From positions 496,001-560,000 of the forward strand of contig NZ_CP047358.1 of assembly GCF_030408855.1 (NCBI RefSeq): a stretch of 64,000 nt of DNA, in the 5' to 3' direction. How positions within the stretch are numbered: position 1 is the stretch's first letter; each line of letters starts with the position of its first letter. This DNA is from Corynebacterium glaucum (GTDB lineage Bacteria; Actinomycetota; Actinomycetes; Mycobacteriales; Mycobacteriaceae). The notes beneath the pieces are model-generated. The model searched no databases and was not told where the DNA came from. It saw only the letters and a program-made list of their open reading frames with translations. This document shows positions 44,683-56,800 of this stretch, one piece after another. The position numbers and the translations under genes are program-made.

Positions 44683-46239
44683 CTAGAGGGGGATGTTACC
44701 GTGCTTCTTCGTTACTGGGTAGATCACTTTGCGCTCGAGGAGGCGCAAACCTTCAAGCACCTGCGCCCGGGTCTGGTGTGGCTCGATGACCGCGTCCACG
44801 AGACCGCGCTCGGTAGCTACGTACGGGTTGAGGTACTCGGCCTCGTACTCCGCCGCGTCCGTACCGATCGCGGTTGCCGCCGTTGGGGCATCAGCCAGCG
44901 CGATCTGAGCGGTAGGCCACGCAAACACCAGGTCCGCACCCAGGCCCTTCGAGCCGAGGACGGCGTAGGCGGTGCCGTGCGCCTTACGGGTAATCACCGT
45001 GATGGTGCCAACCTGGGCCTCGGCGAACGCGTACGCAAGCGCGGCAGCGCCAGCAGCGGAGCCGGCTCGCTCCTCTTCCGCTGACGGCACGAAACCGGGG
45101 CAGTCAACGAACTGCACGATCGGCAGGTTGAACGCGTCGCACGTGCGGATAAACCGGGCAGCCTTGCGCGCACCGTCGTAAGTCAGGCAGCCAGCAAGCA
45201 CACTCGGCTGGGTGGCGACAACGCCCACTGCGCGACCGCCGATGTGGGCGAATCCCGTGACCACGTTTCCGGCGAAATCCGCGCCCACTTCAAACAGCTC
45301 ACCGTCGGTGACCGCGGTGATGATGTCGGCGACGTCGTACGCCGCAGCGTCGTCGTCTGGCATAAACGTATCCAGATCGAGATTCTGCGCTTCGACGCCG
45401 GCGGCACCAGAATCGGCACCGGTTGCGCCCGTATTTAACCCCGCCCGGCCCGCGCCACCCGCAGCCTGGCCAAGCGGCGAGCCGGCCAGGTTGTTCAGCG
45501 GCAGATAGCCGACCAGGCTACGCACCTGCTCAAGCGCATCCGCATCACTTGCCGCAGTGAGGTGCGCAAGCCCGGACTCAGCCGCGTGCACGCGGGCGCC
45601 GCCAAGCGCATCCGCGTCCACGCTAGCGTCACCGGACACCGCGCGAACCGCTTCGACATCGGTGAGGTGCAGCGCAGCACCGTCGACCATCACAGTGAGG
45701 TCCGCCAGCGGCACCGTCGCCGCCGCCAGCCCAGCCGTGTCGCCAGCCACGACAGCGATCTGCGGGATCAACCCTGACGCCACCGACGCCGCGCGCAGCA
45801 GCTTCGCCTGCATGTGCGCGGTCACGATGCCTTCTTGCCAGCGCGGGCCCGCAGAGTTGTAGATGCCGATCACCGGCACGCCAGTCTTGGTAGCCAACTC
45901 GTAGATCTTCAGCATCTTTTCGGCGTAAACCTCGCCGACTCCGCCGTCGAAGATGGTGCCGTCCTGGGAGAATACGCAGACCCGGCGGCCGTCGATAAGC
46001 CCATAGCCCGTAATTACCCCATCGGTGGCGGGCTTGGTGCGGTACATCTTGTACGCCTCGATGCGGTGGCGGGCCAGCGCGTCCGTCTCCACGAATGTGC
46101 CAGTGTCGAGGAGCTGCTCCACCCGCTCGCGCGCGGCGCGATCCGCGTCTTGTCCGACCGGCGCTTGCGATTCCGCAAGACGGTTGCGCAAGTCCTCAAT
46201 ACGACCGGCAGTGGTGGTCAAGTCGGGTTTAGAAGTCAT
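44683..46239 (-). CDS. accD: Acyl-CoA carboxylase beta subunit (AccD, DtsR2-like)
   Basis: The 518-residue carboxyltransferase moves CO2 from the biotin of AccBC to an acyl-CoA. Crotonase-like halves are visible: YNSAGPRWQEGIVT near residue 125, CDAFNLPIVQFVDCPGF near 373 and [24 protein letters not shown] near 420, ending KKHGNIPL. NSAGPRWQEG where the partner gene has [10 protein letters not shown], and an Ala/Gly-rich insert near 265, set it apart from a typical acetyl- or propionyl-CoA enzyme; mycolate-related AccD is possible. TACACT lies eight bases before the ATG at 46237-46239. Variant motif copy at 45990-46000. Confidence 0.93.
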   Translation of the reverse strand: MTSKPDLTTTAGRIEDLRNRLAESQAPVGQDADRAARERVEQLLDTGTFVETDALARHRIEAYKMYRTKPATDGVITGYGLIDGRRVCVFSQDGTIFDGGVGEVYAEKMLKIYELATKTGVPVIGIYNSAGPRWQEGIVTAHMQAKLLRAASVASGLIPQIAVVAGDTAGLAAATVPLADLTVMVDGAALHLTDVEAVRAVSGDASVDADALGGARVHAAESGLAHLTAASDADALEQVRSLVGYLPLNNLAGSPLGQAAGGAGRAGLNTGATGADSGAAGVEAQNLDLDTFMPDDDAAAYDVADIITAVTDGELFEVGADFAGNVVTGFAHIGGRAVGVVATQPSVLAGCLTYDGARKAARFIRTCDAFNLPIVQFVDCPGFVPSAEEERAGSAAGAAALAYAFAEAQVGTITVITRKAHGTAYAVLGSKGLGADLVFAWPTAQIALADAPTAATAIGTDAAEYEAEYLNPYVATERGLVDAVIEPHQTRAQVLEGLRLLERKVIYPVTKKHGNIPL

Positions 46240-46306
46240 AGGCCTCAAGTGTAGAGATCGGGGTTTGCAACGCCACATTGCCCATCGTCCGGCCCTGCCG
46301 CGTGCG

Positions 46307-46456
46307 TTACGGCTCCTGCCAATTCAGCCCGCGGCGAATGCGGATCGGGCCCTTCACCGCGGCGATGTTGACCTCGCAGATCGAGGATTCCGGTTTGCGC
46401 GCCGCGAGCAGGTTGCTTATCGACGCCCCAATGACACCGCTATCCACCTCAGCCAA
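46307..46456 (-). CDS. Possible small protein (49 aa) between doxX-like and accD genes
   Basis: A TTG at 46454-46456, overlapping the stop of the DoxX-like gene, opens a frame of 49 residues (AEVDSGVIGASISNLLAARK... ICEVNIAAVKGPIRIRRGL) ending TAA. No strong ribosome site of its own is seen, so translation would rely on coupling; GTG 46447 is an alternative start. No family recognised. Half of an exact dispersed-motif copy (46415-46425) lies inside it. It may be noncoding. Confidence 0.33.
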   Translation of the reverse strand: MAEVDSGVIGASISNLLAARKPESSICEVNIAAVKGPIRIRRGLNWQEP

Positions 46457-46862
46457 GATGCCCTTCCTTGTACACGCGCCATGCGGCGCGAATCATCGGG
46501 ATCTGCAGGGGCAGGCGGGCGATTCCGAGCGCCTGTTGGGGCCACGACTTATCCCGCCACTGCCACGCCATGTAGAAGTTCGCGGGCCAGACTGCGGTGA
46601 GCAGTGCCGCAGAGAACAGGCCCCCGGCGCGTTGGATTCCGCGAGAGCGGCGGCGGTGGCCCGGGTTGGACTGCGGGCCGAGCGCGGGCGCGGCGAGCAT
46701 CACCGCCGCCGCCAGCTCCGCCACGCCGGAGACGTACGTGTAGGTCCGCGGCGCGCCGGGCAGCGCCGGTGGCACAATCGCGTCGAAGACATCAGGCTTG
46801 GAAAAGTGCAGCGCTCCTGCGATGCCGAAGATCGGGATCAACGCGCGCGATGGAAAATGCAT
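46449..46862 (-). CDS. DoxX-like membrane protein
   Basis: The 137-residue protein has about four hydrophobic segments and the DoxX-type layout: IFGIAGALHFSKPDVFDAIVPPALPG, VSGVAELAAAVMLAAP, then NFYMAWQWRDK and IARLPLQIPMIRAAW. Family members are small quinone-linked or structural membrane proteins of mostly unknown role. The gene is upstream of accD on the same strand and divergent from the unknown gene at 46955, leaving about 30 bp between. Confidence 0.78.
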   Translation of the reverse strand: MHFPSRALIPIFGIAGALHFSKPDVFDAIVPPALPGAPRTYTYVSGVAELAAAVMLAAPALGPQSNPGHRRRSRGIQRAGGLFSAALLTAVWPANFYMAWQWRDKSWPQQALGIARLPLQIPMIRAAWRVYKEGHLG

Positions 46863-46892
46863 GGGGCCAGGCTAGCGGAGGAGGATGGCGCG

Positions 46893-46958
46893 GTGACCAA
46901 GATCGTCTCGTTCGATACCACGTTGCGAGGTGCCCCGCTCCGGTCGAGGTCTGCGTGA
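46893..46958 (+). CDS. Possible 21-codon leader peptide or displaced N-terminus
   Basis: GTG 46893 has an excellent GGAGGAGG ribosome site seven bases upstream and encodes VTKIVSFDTTLRGAPLRSRSA, ending in a TGA that overlaps the GTG of the next frame (46955) as GTGA. Either this is a short coupled leader or it is the true N-terminus of the following protein, shifted by a one-base change. No family recognised. Confidence 0.35.
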   Translation: MTKIVSFDTTLRGAPLRSRSA

Positions 46959-47875
46959 CACCGGTTCGCGGCGGCCAGCTCGGTGACGGGCATGAGCGCC
47001 TCGCCCGCAAGCTCGTGCACAGGCTCATGGATGCCAGCGCGGAGTTTGTCCCAGCACAGGTAGAGGGGCAGGGTGCGGGAGTAACCGATCGCATGCTGCC
47101 TGAGTTCGACAAGCCGCGTGCCGACTCCAGCCCGGTGGAACTGCGGGAGTTCTTTCGTGGCGTGGCGCAGCGGCTCGCAGGGCTGGCCCAGCGTGATCCG
47201 CGGATGGCAGGCCCGTTGTACGCAGCCCGCGCGGGTGAAGAATATGCGGGCGATCTACGCACTGACTTCCTCGGCGGGGTGCTCGCGGGAATGCGGGAGG
47301 TGGGAGGGCGTCGGGTCGTCGTTAAGCGAATGCTCCCTGATGCTGAAGTGACCTGCACGATCGAGACTGAGGATGCCGAGCTTGCGCGGGCGCTGGCCGG
47401 CGCAGCGTGGGAGGTGACAGGGCCGCAGCGGCACGCGATTGATTTTTATGCGGCGCTGGCGGCGGCGAAACGTGCGTGCCGGACGGCGGACCGAGCGGCG
47501 TTGGAGCCTGCTTTGCGAGTGTTGGCGCAGTTCGGGCCGGAGTTTGCGGCTGTTAGCAGCGCCGGTGATTTTGAGGTGGTTGAGGCCTGGTTGCCGCGGG
47601 AAGTGAGCGAACTAGTTCCGGCCGGTTGGGTGGCCGGGGTCGACCCGGAGTTCGATGCAGCGTTCGATGCGCGGTTGCTCGACGGGCTCAACGCGCTGCC
47701 CGGCGCGCGTTTCGTCGCGGTGTCCGAGCGCGGCGGCGAGCAAGCGGGGGAGCTGAGCCCGGGGCAGGTGAGCCCGGGGGAGCTGAGCCCGGTTGACTTG
47801 GGCGCGGCGCTTACCGCCGAAACGCTGCGCGCGGTGAGCGCACAGGGCGCGCAGACGTTTCGCGGCTGGATCTAG
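46955..47875 (+). CDS. Protein of unknown function convergent with fas
   Basis: From GTG 46955 the product is 306 residues, soluble and Ala/Arg rich. Segments such as VELREFFRGVAQRLAGLAQ, YAARAGEEYAGDLRTDFLGGVL and WLPREVSELVPAGWVAGVDPEFDAAFDARLLDGL suggest a folded alpha/beta protein. A short ELSPGQVSPGELSP repeat lies near the end. The start is uncertain: the same frame is open upstream to an ATG inside the divergent doxX-like start, and the best ribosome site serves the short frame at 46893. It overlaps the end of fas by four bases. Motif variant at 47317-47327. Confidence 0.55.
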   Translation: MTPVRGGQLGDGHERLARKLVHRLMDASAEFVPAQVEGQGAGVTDRMLPEFDKPRADSSPVELREFFRGVAQRLAGLAQRDPRMAGPLYAARAGEEYAGDLRTDFLGGVLAGMREVGGRRVVVKRMLPDAEVTCTIETEDAELARALAGAAWEVTGPQRHAIDFYAALAAAKRACRTADRAALEPALRVLAQFGPEFAAVSSAGDFEVVEAWLPREVSELVPAGWVAGVDPEFDAAFDARLLDGLNALPGARFVAVSERGGEQAGELSPGQVSPGELSPVDLGAALTAETLRAVSAQGAQTFRGWI

Positions 47876-50800
47876 CTGAGCGGGTACTTACCGTCCTCGC
47901 CCAGGCGAGCATCCGGGTTGAGCAACAGCGCGATCTCGCCGTCGTGGGTGTTGCCCTCGACGAAGCGGCGGTTCTCCACCTGCTCGAACAGCGGGCGGCG
48001 GCCCACCATGCCGGCCTCGAGGTGATCGGCACCTGCGCGCAGGCGCTGGGTCGCGCGCTCACGCCACTCGGCTGCCGCCGCCTCACCGCGCGCGGCGACC
48101 ACGGCCGCCTCAAACACGCCCGGGTGCGCGAGCACGACCAGAGCGCCAACGTGGCCGAAGCCGAGTGAGGTCAGTGCGGCCGCCTTCACACGGCCTTCGC
48201 CAAGCGCGAGCGGGGCGCGCAGCCACACGAGGTTCTTGGCTTTCGGTGAGATGAGTGGATCGACGCAGTCCAGGGACGCGTTCTGCGGCAGGTTGCCGGA
48301 GCGCAAGACGTCGATCAGCCCGCCGATCTGGAACAGGGCCGCACCCGCCTTGGAGTGGCCGGTGAGCGTCTTCTGCGAGATGACGTACAGCGGCGCGCGC
48401 GCATCGCGGCCGATGGCGGGCCACAGAATGGAGTGCAGCTCCGACTCGTTCGGGTCGTTCGCGTTGGTGGAGGTGTCGTGCTTGCTCAGCACGGTGACGT
48501 CGTCAGGCGTTAGCCCCAGCGAAGCGAGATTCTTGGCCAGGCGCGACTGCTCGCCGCCGCGCGCTGCCGCCAGCACGCCCAGGCCCGGCGCCGGAATCGA
48601 GGTATGAGCGCCGTCGCCGAAGGAATGGGCGTACGCGATCACGGCGTGCGCCGGCAGCCCCAGTTCAGCCGCAAGCGAGCCGCGCGCGATCAGCACCGTG
48701 CCGCCGCCTTCGGCCTCGAGGAAGCCGCCGCGGCGTCGGTCGTTGGCGCGCGAGATGAAGCGGTCGTCGATGCCCTTGGCGCGCATCGTCTCCGTGTCCG
48801 CGGTGGCGTTCATATTGCCGAAGCCTTCCAGCGACTCGACCTGGACGTCGTCGATACCGCCGGCGACCACAAAGTCCGCCTTGCCCAGCGCAATCTTGTC
48901 CACGGCCTCCTCGACCGACACCGCCGCCGTCGCACACGCACCGACCGGGTGGATCATGGAGCCGTACCCACCAACCAGCGCCTGCATGACGTGCGCCGCG
49001 ACCACGTTCGGTAGCGCCTCCTGCAGGATGTCGCTTTGGCGCTCGTGGCCCAGGAAGCGGGACACGAACACCTTGTGCAGGGACTCCATGCCACCGATAC
49101 CGGTACCTTGCGTCGACGCCACGTCCGCCGGGTGCACGGCCCGCATCAACTCCGCCGGGGTGAAGCCGGCAGTGATGAACGCATCCACCGCGGTCACCAG
49201 GTTCCACACCGCCATACGGTCCATGCCGTCGATCATCTGCGCCGGGATGCCCCAGTTCGCCGGATCGAAATCGTCCGGCATCTGCCCGGCAACGGTGCGC
49301 GTCAGCGTCGCCTTGCGCGGCATCGCGGCCTTCGCGCCCGCCAGCCGGGTCACGGTCCACTCGCCGTCGTTGCTGCGCACCACAGTCTTCTCGGGGTCGG
49401 CAGTTGCGTAGTCGCGGGCTTCGCTTTCCGACGCCACCGTGAACGTCACATCACGATCCAGGAAGACCTCAGTCATATCGATAGAGCCACGGTCAGTGAG
49501 GAAGTACTTGTCCGTCAGCTCTCGCACGCCGGCGCGCGCCACGACTTCGTCCCGGAAGCGCTCGTAGATGTCTTCCTCGGGCACTTCGGCGCCGTCAGCG
49601 TCGTACCAGCCCGGGGTCGGGTCTTCGGCCCAGGTCACCAGGCCCGTCATCCACGCCAGCTCGAGCACGCCGGCGGCGGTGAGATCAACCTCGCCGTTGC
49701 GCTGGATGCCGTATTCCGCTTCACGACGGGTCCTGCCCGAACCCCACGACGAGACCTCGCCGATGCCGCAGATGATGATCATGTCGTCGAGCGAGCAGGT
49801 CACCTCGCCAACCTCAATGCCAGCCGGCTGCACTGGGTTGGCCACGTTCGGCAGCGCCTTGATGGTCTCGGCAGTGCCGGCGCCGGTATCAGCGCTCGCG
49901 CCAGCGTTGTCGTCTGAGTCAGCAGCGCGGCCACGACGCGCGAGGTCCGCGATGGACACACCCGCGTCCGCGAGTCCGCCGGTGAGGTCGAGATCCAACG
50001 GGCCCTCAGCGGCGCGTGTCCGGGACTCCTGCGACGCCAAACCCATGAGCTCGGAGGAGATCTCCTCCGGATCCCACACGTGGATGCCGGCTTCTTTTGC
50101 CGCCGGGATGAGCACGTCGTTGCCGCCCATTAGCGCAGTGCCGGACACCCAGCCGATGCGCGCCTGCGCTAGCGTCACGCCTTCCGGCCAGCCGGATTCG
50201 ACGGACCACTTGTTCAGCACCGCATCGAGCGCGGCCTTGACCTCGCCGTACGCGCCGTCGCCGCCGAAGGTGCCGCGGTTCGGCGAACCCGGCAGCACCA
50301 CGTGGGTGCGCACCGCCTGGTCGGAGGCCTGCGCGAGCTCGGACAGGCGCGCAATCGTGCGCTCCACCGACCACAGCAGCAGGCGCGCCTGGGTCTCGGC
50401 GTTGCCGCCGACTTCGGCCAGCGAGCCGGAGACACCCGGCGCCGCGAACGGGAACGCCAGCGTTGGGGTCAGCGCAGGCTTGATCACCTTGACCTCGTTG
50501 CCCACCGTTTCCTTCTGCTCGGTGCCAATCCAGTCAATCAGCGCGTCAATGTCGCGGTACGAACTCAAGTTCGCCGGCACCAGCCACAGCGCCGCGCCCT
50601 GCGACGCGTGGTCGCGGTAGAGCTTGCGCGCGAACTCCTTGCGCGCCTGGTTCACGCGCGAGGCGGTCATAATCACCGTCGCGCCGCCTTCCAGCAGACG
50701 CTCCACCAACGCAGTGGCAATCGAGCCCGGTGCGGCACCGGTCACCAGCGCCACGTCTGCCGCGTACTCCAGCTCCGGCGCCTCGGCCGCAACACTCGCG

Positions 50801-53800
50801 ATCTCCGTCAACGGCCCGTCGAAACCGTGCTCGGCGTACCACGTTGCCTGGTCCACGATCGTCTGACCGGTACCGGCGAAGCGAGCCACGTCAATGTCTA
50901 CCTCGCCCAGCGCGACTCGCGTGAGATCCTCGCGGGCTTGGGCCCACCGGTCGTCAAAAAGCACTGCTCTGCGCGCGTCGAAGACGGGGGCGACCTGTGA
51001 GACCCAGCCGGAGCCGAGCTCTGCCTCGATCGTGTTGATGATGGTGGTGTCCGGCGCTTCGATCTCGGCGTGCTCGTCCTCGATGCCGAGCTTGCTCAGC
51101 AGTGTGCGCGCGGTCGCGACCAGAGTGTCGGTCACTTCCTCACGGTAGGCATCCAGTGCTGCCGAATCCACCACTCCACCACCGGAGCTTGTGCTTGTCG
51201 ACGCCCGGCTGACCGCCTGCCCATGCGCCGCAGCGACGCGCTCAATGGCGGCGTCAATGAGCGCACCGACTTCGGCCTTGCTCGCCGCGGCCGGCAGCGT
51301 GTTCAGCGTGCCGCCGCGCACGGACTCCTCGTCGCGGGTGCCCAGAAAGATTTCCGCCTCGACGTGCGGGGTCCAGGTTGCCGGCAGGCCCCAGGTGCCG
51401 GTGACATACTCGCCGACGTATGCGGGCTTGAGACCCGCAGCGCCGAGCACTTGGCGCAGGCGCGCGGTGACTGCCTCGGTGAGCACCGCTCCGAACGGGG
51501 AGTAGCCGGGGGCGGCGGAGTTCACGCGTTCGCGCAGCGTGGCCACGTCCGCTTCGGCCGCACCGTCGATCGCGGGGACACCGAGCTCAGCCGACATGTC
51601 CATGAGCAGCTGGTTACGACGGCTGGAGACACCGCCGGTGAGCTCCTCGATGGTGTCGGAGTCGTTGATCTGCTCGATGCGCAGCTTGTTTTGGAAGGCG
51701 AAGAGCGCCATGACGGCGTCGGCGGCATTGAATGGGATGTCGGTGGCGGCGCCTGCCGGCGCGCCGGCAGCCGGCGCTGCGGCCGGAGCTGCGGCTGGCG
51801 CGGGTGCTGGGGCGGGTGCTGGGGCAGGCGCAGTTTCCGCCGTCTCCGCTGCCGGCGCAGCCGATTCGGGGGCGGCCGGGGCGGCGGCGTCGTCAAGCTC
51901 TTCGAGCTCCGGCTCCGGTGCGGCGACGGCGTCGTTGAGCATGACCTGGTCCTGGTTTGCCTCGACGTTGAGCACCGGGATGTGGTGGCCGATGACGTCC
52001 ATCTCGCGCTTCGCCAGGTTGGTCAGCGTCGGCGAGGACGCCAAGCCCACCTCGATTGCCTGGTCGACGCGGCGGAAGATGAGGTCCTGGGTTTCAATCC
52101 AGCGCACCGGGGAAGCGAACTGCCACGCGAGCAGCTCGATGAGCAGCAGGCGCGCAAGCGCGGACGGCTCCAGCGACTCCGGCGTGACGCCGTCGAGCGC
52201 CTTGGTGGGTACCGCGGCCTTGATGGCGTCGATGAAGTCCTGGGTCAGCTCGAAGGGGCGCGCCACGAGGTTCGGCACGTAGCGGTCCACCAGCGCCTCG
52301 ACGTCGATCTCGGCCGGGAGCAGCTCGTCGAGCTTCTGCGCGAAGTCCGGAACGCCCGAGCGCAGGACGCGAGAGTGGAACGGCACATCGATGCCCGGGA
52401 TGGGCACGTAGGCGCGCTCGCGCACACCGTTGGCGCGGCGGGCCAGCTCTGCGAGGCCCTTCTTCGTGCCGGCCACGGAGTACTGCATGCCCTTGATGTT
52501 GTAGTTCACAATCTCGAGGAATTCGCCGGTGTCCTCGGACACCTGTCCCACATAGTTGGCGACGTCCGAGTCGCTCACCCCGATCATGTTCGGGCGCAGC
52601 GCACCCATCGCGTACTCGGAGTTGCCTTCCGCGTCGCGCGGCACGAGCGAACCCATCGAGGAGCCGCGCGAGTACACGATGTCGATCACGGCCTCGAGAT
52701 CGAAGATGTTGCCCAGGCTGGCCAGGGCGGTGTACTCGCCGAGCGAGTGGCCGGCGTACATCGCACCCTCAGCCAGCGCGTCGGCCGCGCGCAGGCGCTC
52801 GGTCTGCGCGTACGCCACAACCGCCAGCGCCACCTGCGTGAACTGCGTCAGATGCAGCACGCCGTCCGGATGGCGGTGCACTTCGCCCTTGACGGTGACT
52901 TCGGTGGGGTTTTCGTCGACAATCTTCTGAATCGAGAAGCCCAGGTTGGTTCGCGTGTGGCGGTCGGCGCGGCGCCATGCTGCGCGCGCGGCGGGGCAGA
53001 CGTCGCGGTCGCCCTTGCCCATCCCGACGGCCTGAATGCCCTGGCCCGGGTAGATGTAGGCGGTGCGCGGCTGCGCGAGCAGGGCCTGGCCGCGCGAGAC
53101 CACCTCGCCGCCTATGCGGCAAGTCACCTCGAGCGCCGGGCGGATGCCTACGCGACCGACGCGCTCGGCGGTGATTTCCACTTGGTCATCGAGCTGCACC
53201 ATGCCGTACATGGAGTAGGTCCAGCTCTTAACGTCGCCGTGGCGGCCAGCGAGGTGCTGCGCAGTAGCCGACAGCCACATGCCGTGCACCAGCGGCGCCT
53301 TAAGGCCCACCAGGCCGGAGGCGTTGTACGAGGAGTGGATCGGGTTGTAATCGCCGGACACCAGCGCAAACGGGGTCATGTCGTGCGGTGCGGTGACCAC
53401 GGCGCGGTCTACAAACGAGCGCGGGGTGGCCTGCATCTCGGCGGCCTCGGGTGCGCCGCCGTAGGCCGGGGCCTGCGTCGGCGGTGTGTTCGTGGTCGCG
53501 CGCCCGCGGATGGCAAAGCGGTGCATCTGCGTCGCAACAACCTCGCCCTCGGGGTCGGACGCATCCCGCAGCTCCAGCTCCACGGTCACAATGCGCCCGG
53601 AGACAGATTCGTCGATGGAGGAACACCACGACGTCACCTCGATGGTGCGGCCGTCCGCAAGTTCGTGCAGGTCGGCGCGCAGGTTGATCACGTGGTCGAG
53701 GTGCACGGCGTTGAGCAGGCCCTCAATCACGGGGAAGCCGTCCTCCAGCTGACCCGAACCCAGCGCGGTGTAGATCGCCGGCCAGCACGGGCCGACCAAC

Positions 53801-56800
53801 ACGTCCGGCGTGCCCACCTTCACGTCCGCGCCCAACGCCGCGCCGGTGACGGCGGTGTGCGCCGTGAGCAGGGACGCCGGGAAGGTAAAGGAGGACTTGG
53901 CCAGGCCATACGGGGTGGCGTCGGTCACGGTGTCGTCGATAAGCGAAGGAAGCTCCCGGATCTCATCCCCGGCCTCCGAAGTGGAGCCGACACCCGCAAG
54001 CCCGGCGAGCAGGTCGAATACGGCCTTCGGCAGGCGCTCGTCCGACACGACCGGGGACGCGCCCGTGGACACGCCTTCCGGCAGGTCGATCGGGATCATC
54101 ACATCGCGCACGTAAAACGGGCGCTGCTCCTCCGGCAGGTGGTCCCAGAACGAGTCGGTGACGATACGGATCGACCACTGTTTGGTGCAGTCTTCGAGTT
54201 CTTCTGAAACGATCTCGTAGGCAGACTCGGCCATCGCGTATGCCGGGTTTTCCATCAGATGCCCGTGCCACATCATCGTCGGCGCGGCCTTGATGAACTC
54301 CTCGACCGTCGCCGCGTCGTTCAGGCGCGCGAACTGCTCGGCCGGTTCCAGACCGGCGACCTGCAGTTGCTCGGTCGCCGCCGCCTCGAAGCGCGCGAGC
54401 AACTCCGCGACCGGCTCGTTCTTCTTGGTAATGCCGGCCACCGCGACCGGGCCCGGAATGATGCGCACCTGGTCGGCGGTGTAGCGCTCGTCCTGCGCCT
54501 GCCACAGGGTGTCCTTGCCAAACCACATCTTCAGATCGCCGTCGATTGCCGGCACCCACGGCATCGGCTTCGGGTATTTGTAGTGCAGCTGAATCCACCA
54601 CGCCGCATCCCGCGGGGAAACATGCACCTCACGGGCCTGCGGGTATGAAGCAAAAAGCTTATCGACGGCCTGTTTCGCGTCAATCCCTTCCCCGGGCGGA
54701 AACAGCGTGTCGATCTCGCCGTGGTCCTGTGGGTTGAGACGGGCCTCGATGCGGTGCAGGGTTTCTTCGAAGCGTGCATTCCAGGTCTGGTCGACAAATG
54801 GGTAAGCGAGCTCGACGAAGCGCTCGATCCACTCGGCATAGGTCATGTCTTCGATGTCGCCGAAGAACGGCTTCGAGGTGGCCGCGAGGGCGTCGATGAT
54901 CTCCTCGCGGCGGTCCCGGTATTCCTCCGCCGGCATGTTGGTGATCAGACGTGCCGCCTTGGCAAAGGAGTTGTCGAGGTCGTGGATGTCGGCGAGCAGG
55001 TGCGACTGGCTCGACGCCACGCCGTTGCGGCCGGTGCCGCGCGAGACCCAGCCGCCGTTGTCCTCCGGGGTCAGCCCCGGGGTGTTTACCAGCAGGTCCT
55101 TCACACTGTCGGTGGCCTTCGCTTCCTTGGTGGCCATGGCTACGGTGCCGAGGAACACCGCGTCAACCGGCATCTTGGTCACGCCGTAGCGGGTCGCCCA
55201 CTCGCCGGTGAGCAGCGCCGCCGCGCGATCCGGGGAGTACACGCCGCCGCCGACGGTGAGCAATGCGTTGTCGTGCGCGCGGACTTCTGCGTAGGTGGAC
55301 AGCAGCATGTCGTCGAGGTTCACCCAGGAGTGGTGGCCGCCGGCGTGGCCGTCTTCAATCATGAGGATGATTGGGACGTCCTGGTTCGCCTCCGCGATCT
55401 TGAGCGCATCGCGGATCTGCTTCTCGGTGCCCGGCTTGAAGGCGATGTACGGGAAGCCGTCTGCGATGAGCCCTGCGATGATCTCGGTTGCCTCGTCCAC
55501 CTCCGGGATGCCGGCTGAGATGCACACGCCGTTGAACGGCGCCCCCTGGGTGCGGGCCTTGGGCACCATGCGGGTCTGGCCGAAGTGGAGGTTCCACAGG
55601 AAGCGGTCGAAGAACATGGTGTTGAACTGGGCGGTGCGGCCCGGCTCAAGGTGCTTGGTCAGGGTGTCGCGGTGCTCGTTGAAGACCTCTTCGGAGTACA
55701 TGCCGCCGCCGGCGAGCTCCGTCCAGTAGCCCGCGTTCGCGGCTGCGGCGACGATTTCCCCGTCGGCCGAGGTCGGGGTCATGCCGCCGAGCATGATGGG
55801 GGACAGGCCCGTGACGGTAGAGAAGCGGGTCTGGGTGTACACCTTGCCGTCCGGCAGGCGCACCAGGCGCGGGGCGAACTTGGAGTAGTCGGCCGCCTCG
55901 GGGATTTCGGTGCCTGGGGTGGCTAGCGCATCGCGGCCCTTTGCCGTGTCGGCGGTGAGCACCGGCACGCCCGCGCCGGCGACCAGGCCGCGGATGATGG
56001 AAGAAATGCCGTGCTCGAACGACACAATGTGGCTCGCGCCCCGCTGGAGCACGCCAGAGATGCGCTCGGGGAAGTTGCATTGGTCAACCAGGATGGTTTG
56101 CGCCATCTCCCGCGGCGTCGCGGGGGAGGTGATTGCGATGCCGCAGGAGCGCGACCAGTCGTCGACAAGCGAAACTGCTCCGGTGTTGCCCTGGGTGTGG
56201 AAGGGGTAGGCGACGTCGAGCGTGTCAAAGATGGGCTCGAGCTCGGAGCCGCCGAACTCCGCGGCCTCGAGCTTGGCGTTGTAGGCCTTGGCCACCGCCT
56301 CGATTTCGCGCTGCGCGTCGGCGAGCTGCTCCGGGGTGCCGGAGAGGATGACGTGGCGCGGGCCGTTGATCACGGACACGACGGCGCGGTTGTTGGCGTC
56401 GGTGTCGGTGCCGGTGCCGGTGTTGGGGAAGCGCTCCAGCAGCTGCGGCGCCGGGATGCCCCGCACGGACAGCATGCGCGACTCCGCGTCGGTCGCACCG
56501 TAATCTTGAGAGGCTGCGGCACCGAGGATGAACACGTACGCCAGCGCCTGCGCGGGGTTGTCCACCGCGGCGGCGGCGATGATGCCCTGCGAGTGGCCGT
56601 CGATGATCGTGCTCTCCGCGTCGACCGGAAGCCCGAGGTCGCGCAGGTGCTCGAGTTGCGCAATCTGCGCGAGCAGGATGCCGGGCACGCTCACGGCCGG
56701 CAGCGCGTCGATGTCTTTGCGCGCCACTGCGCCGGCGGCTGTGGCGTCGGAATCGATGAGTTCGCGAAGGCGCTGCGCAGCGCCCGGCACGACCGACGCC

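Noticed and set aside
51070..54207. A 1045-codon open frame on the plus strand
   Set aside because: It is antisense to fas, which has full-length conserved domains on the other strand. The frame is a by-product of high GC codon use, and its composition (Arg, Gly, His rich) is not protein-like.
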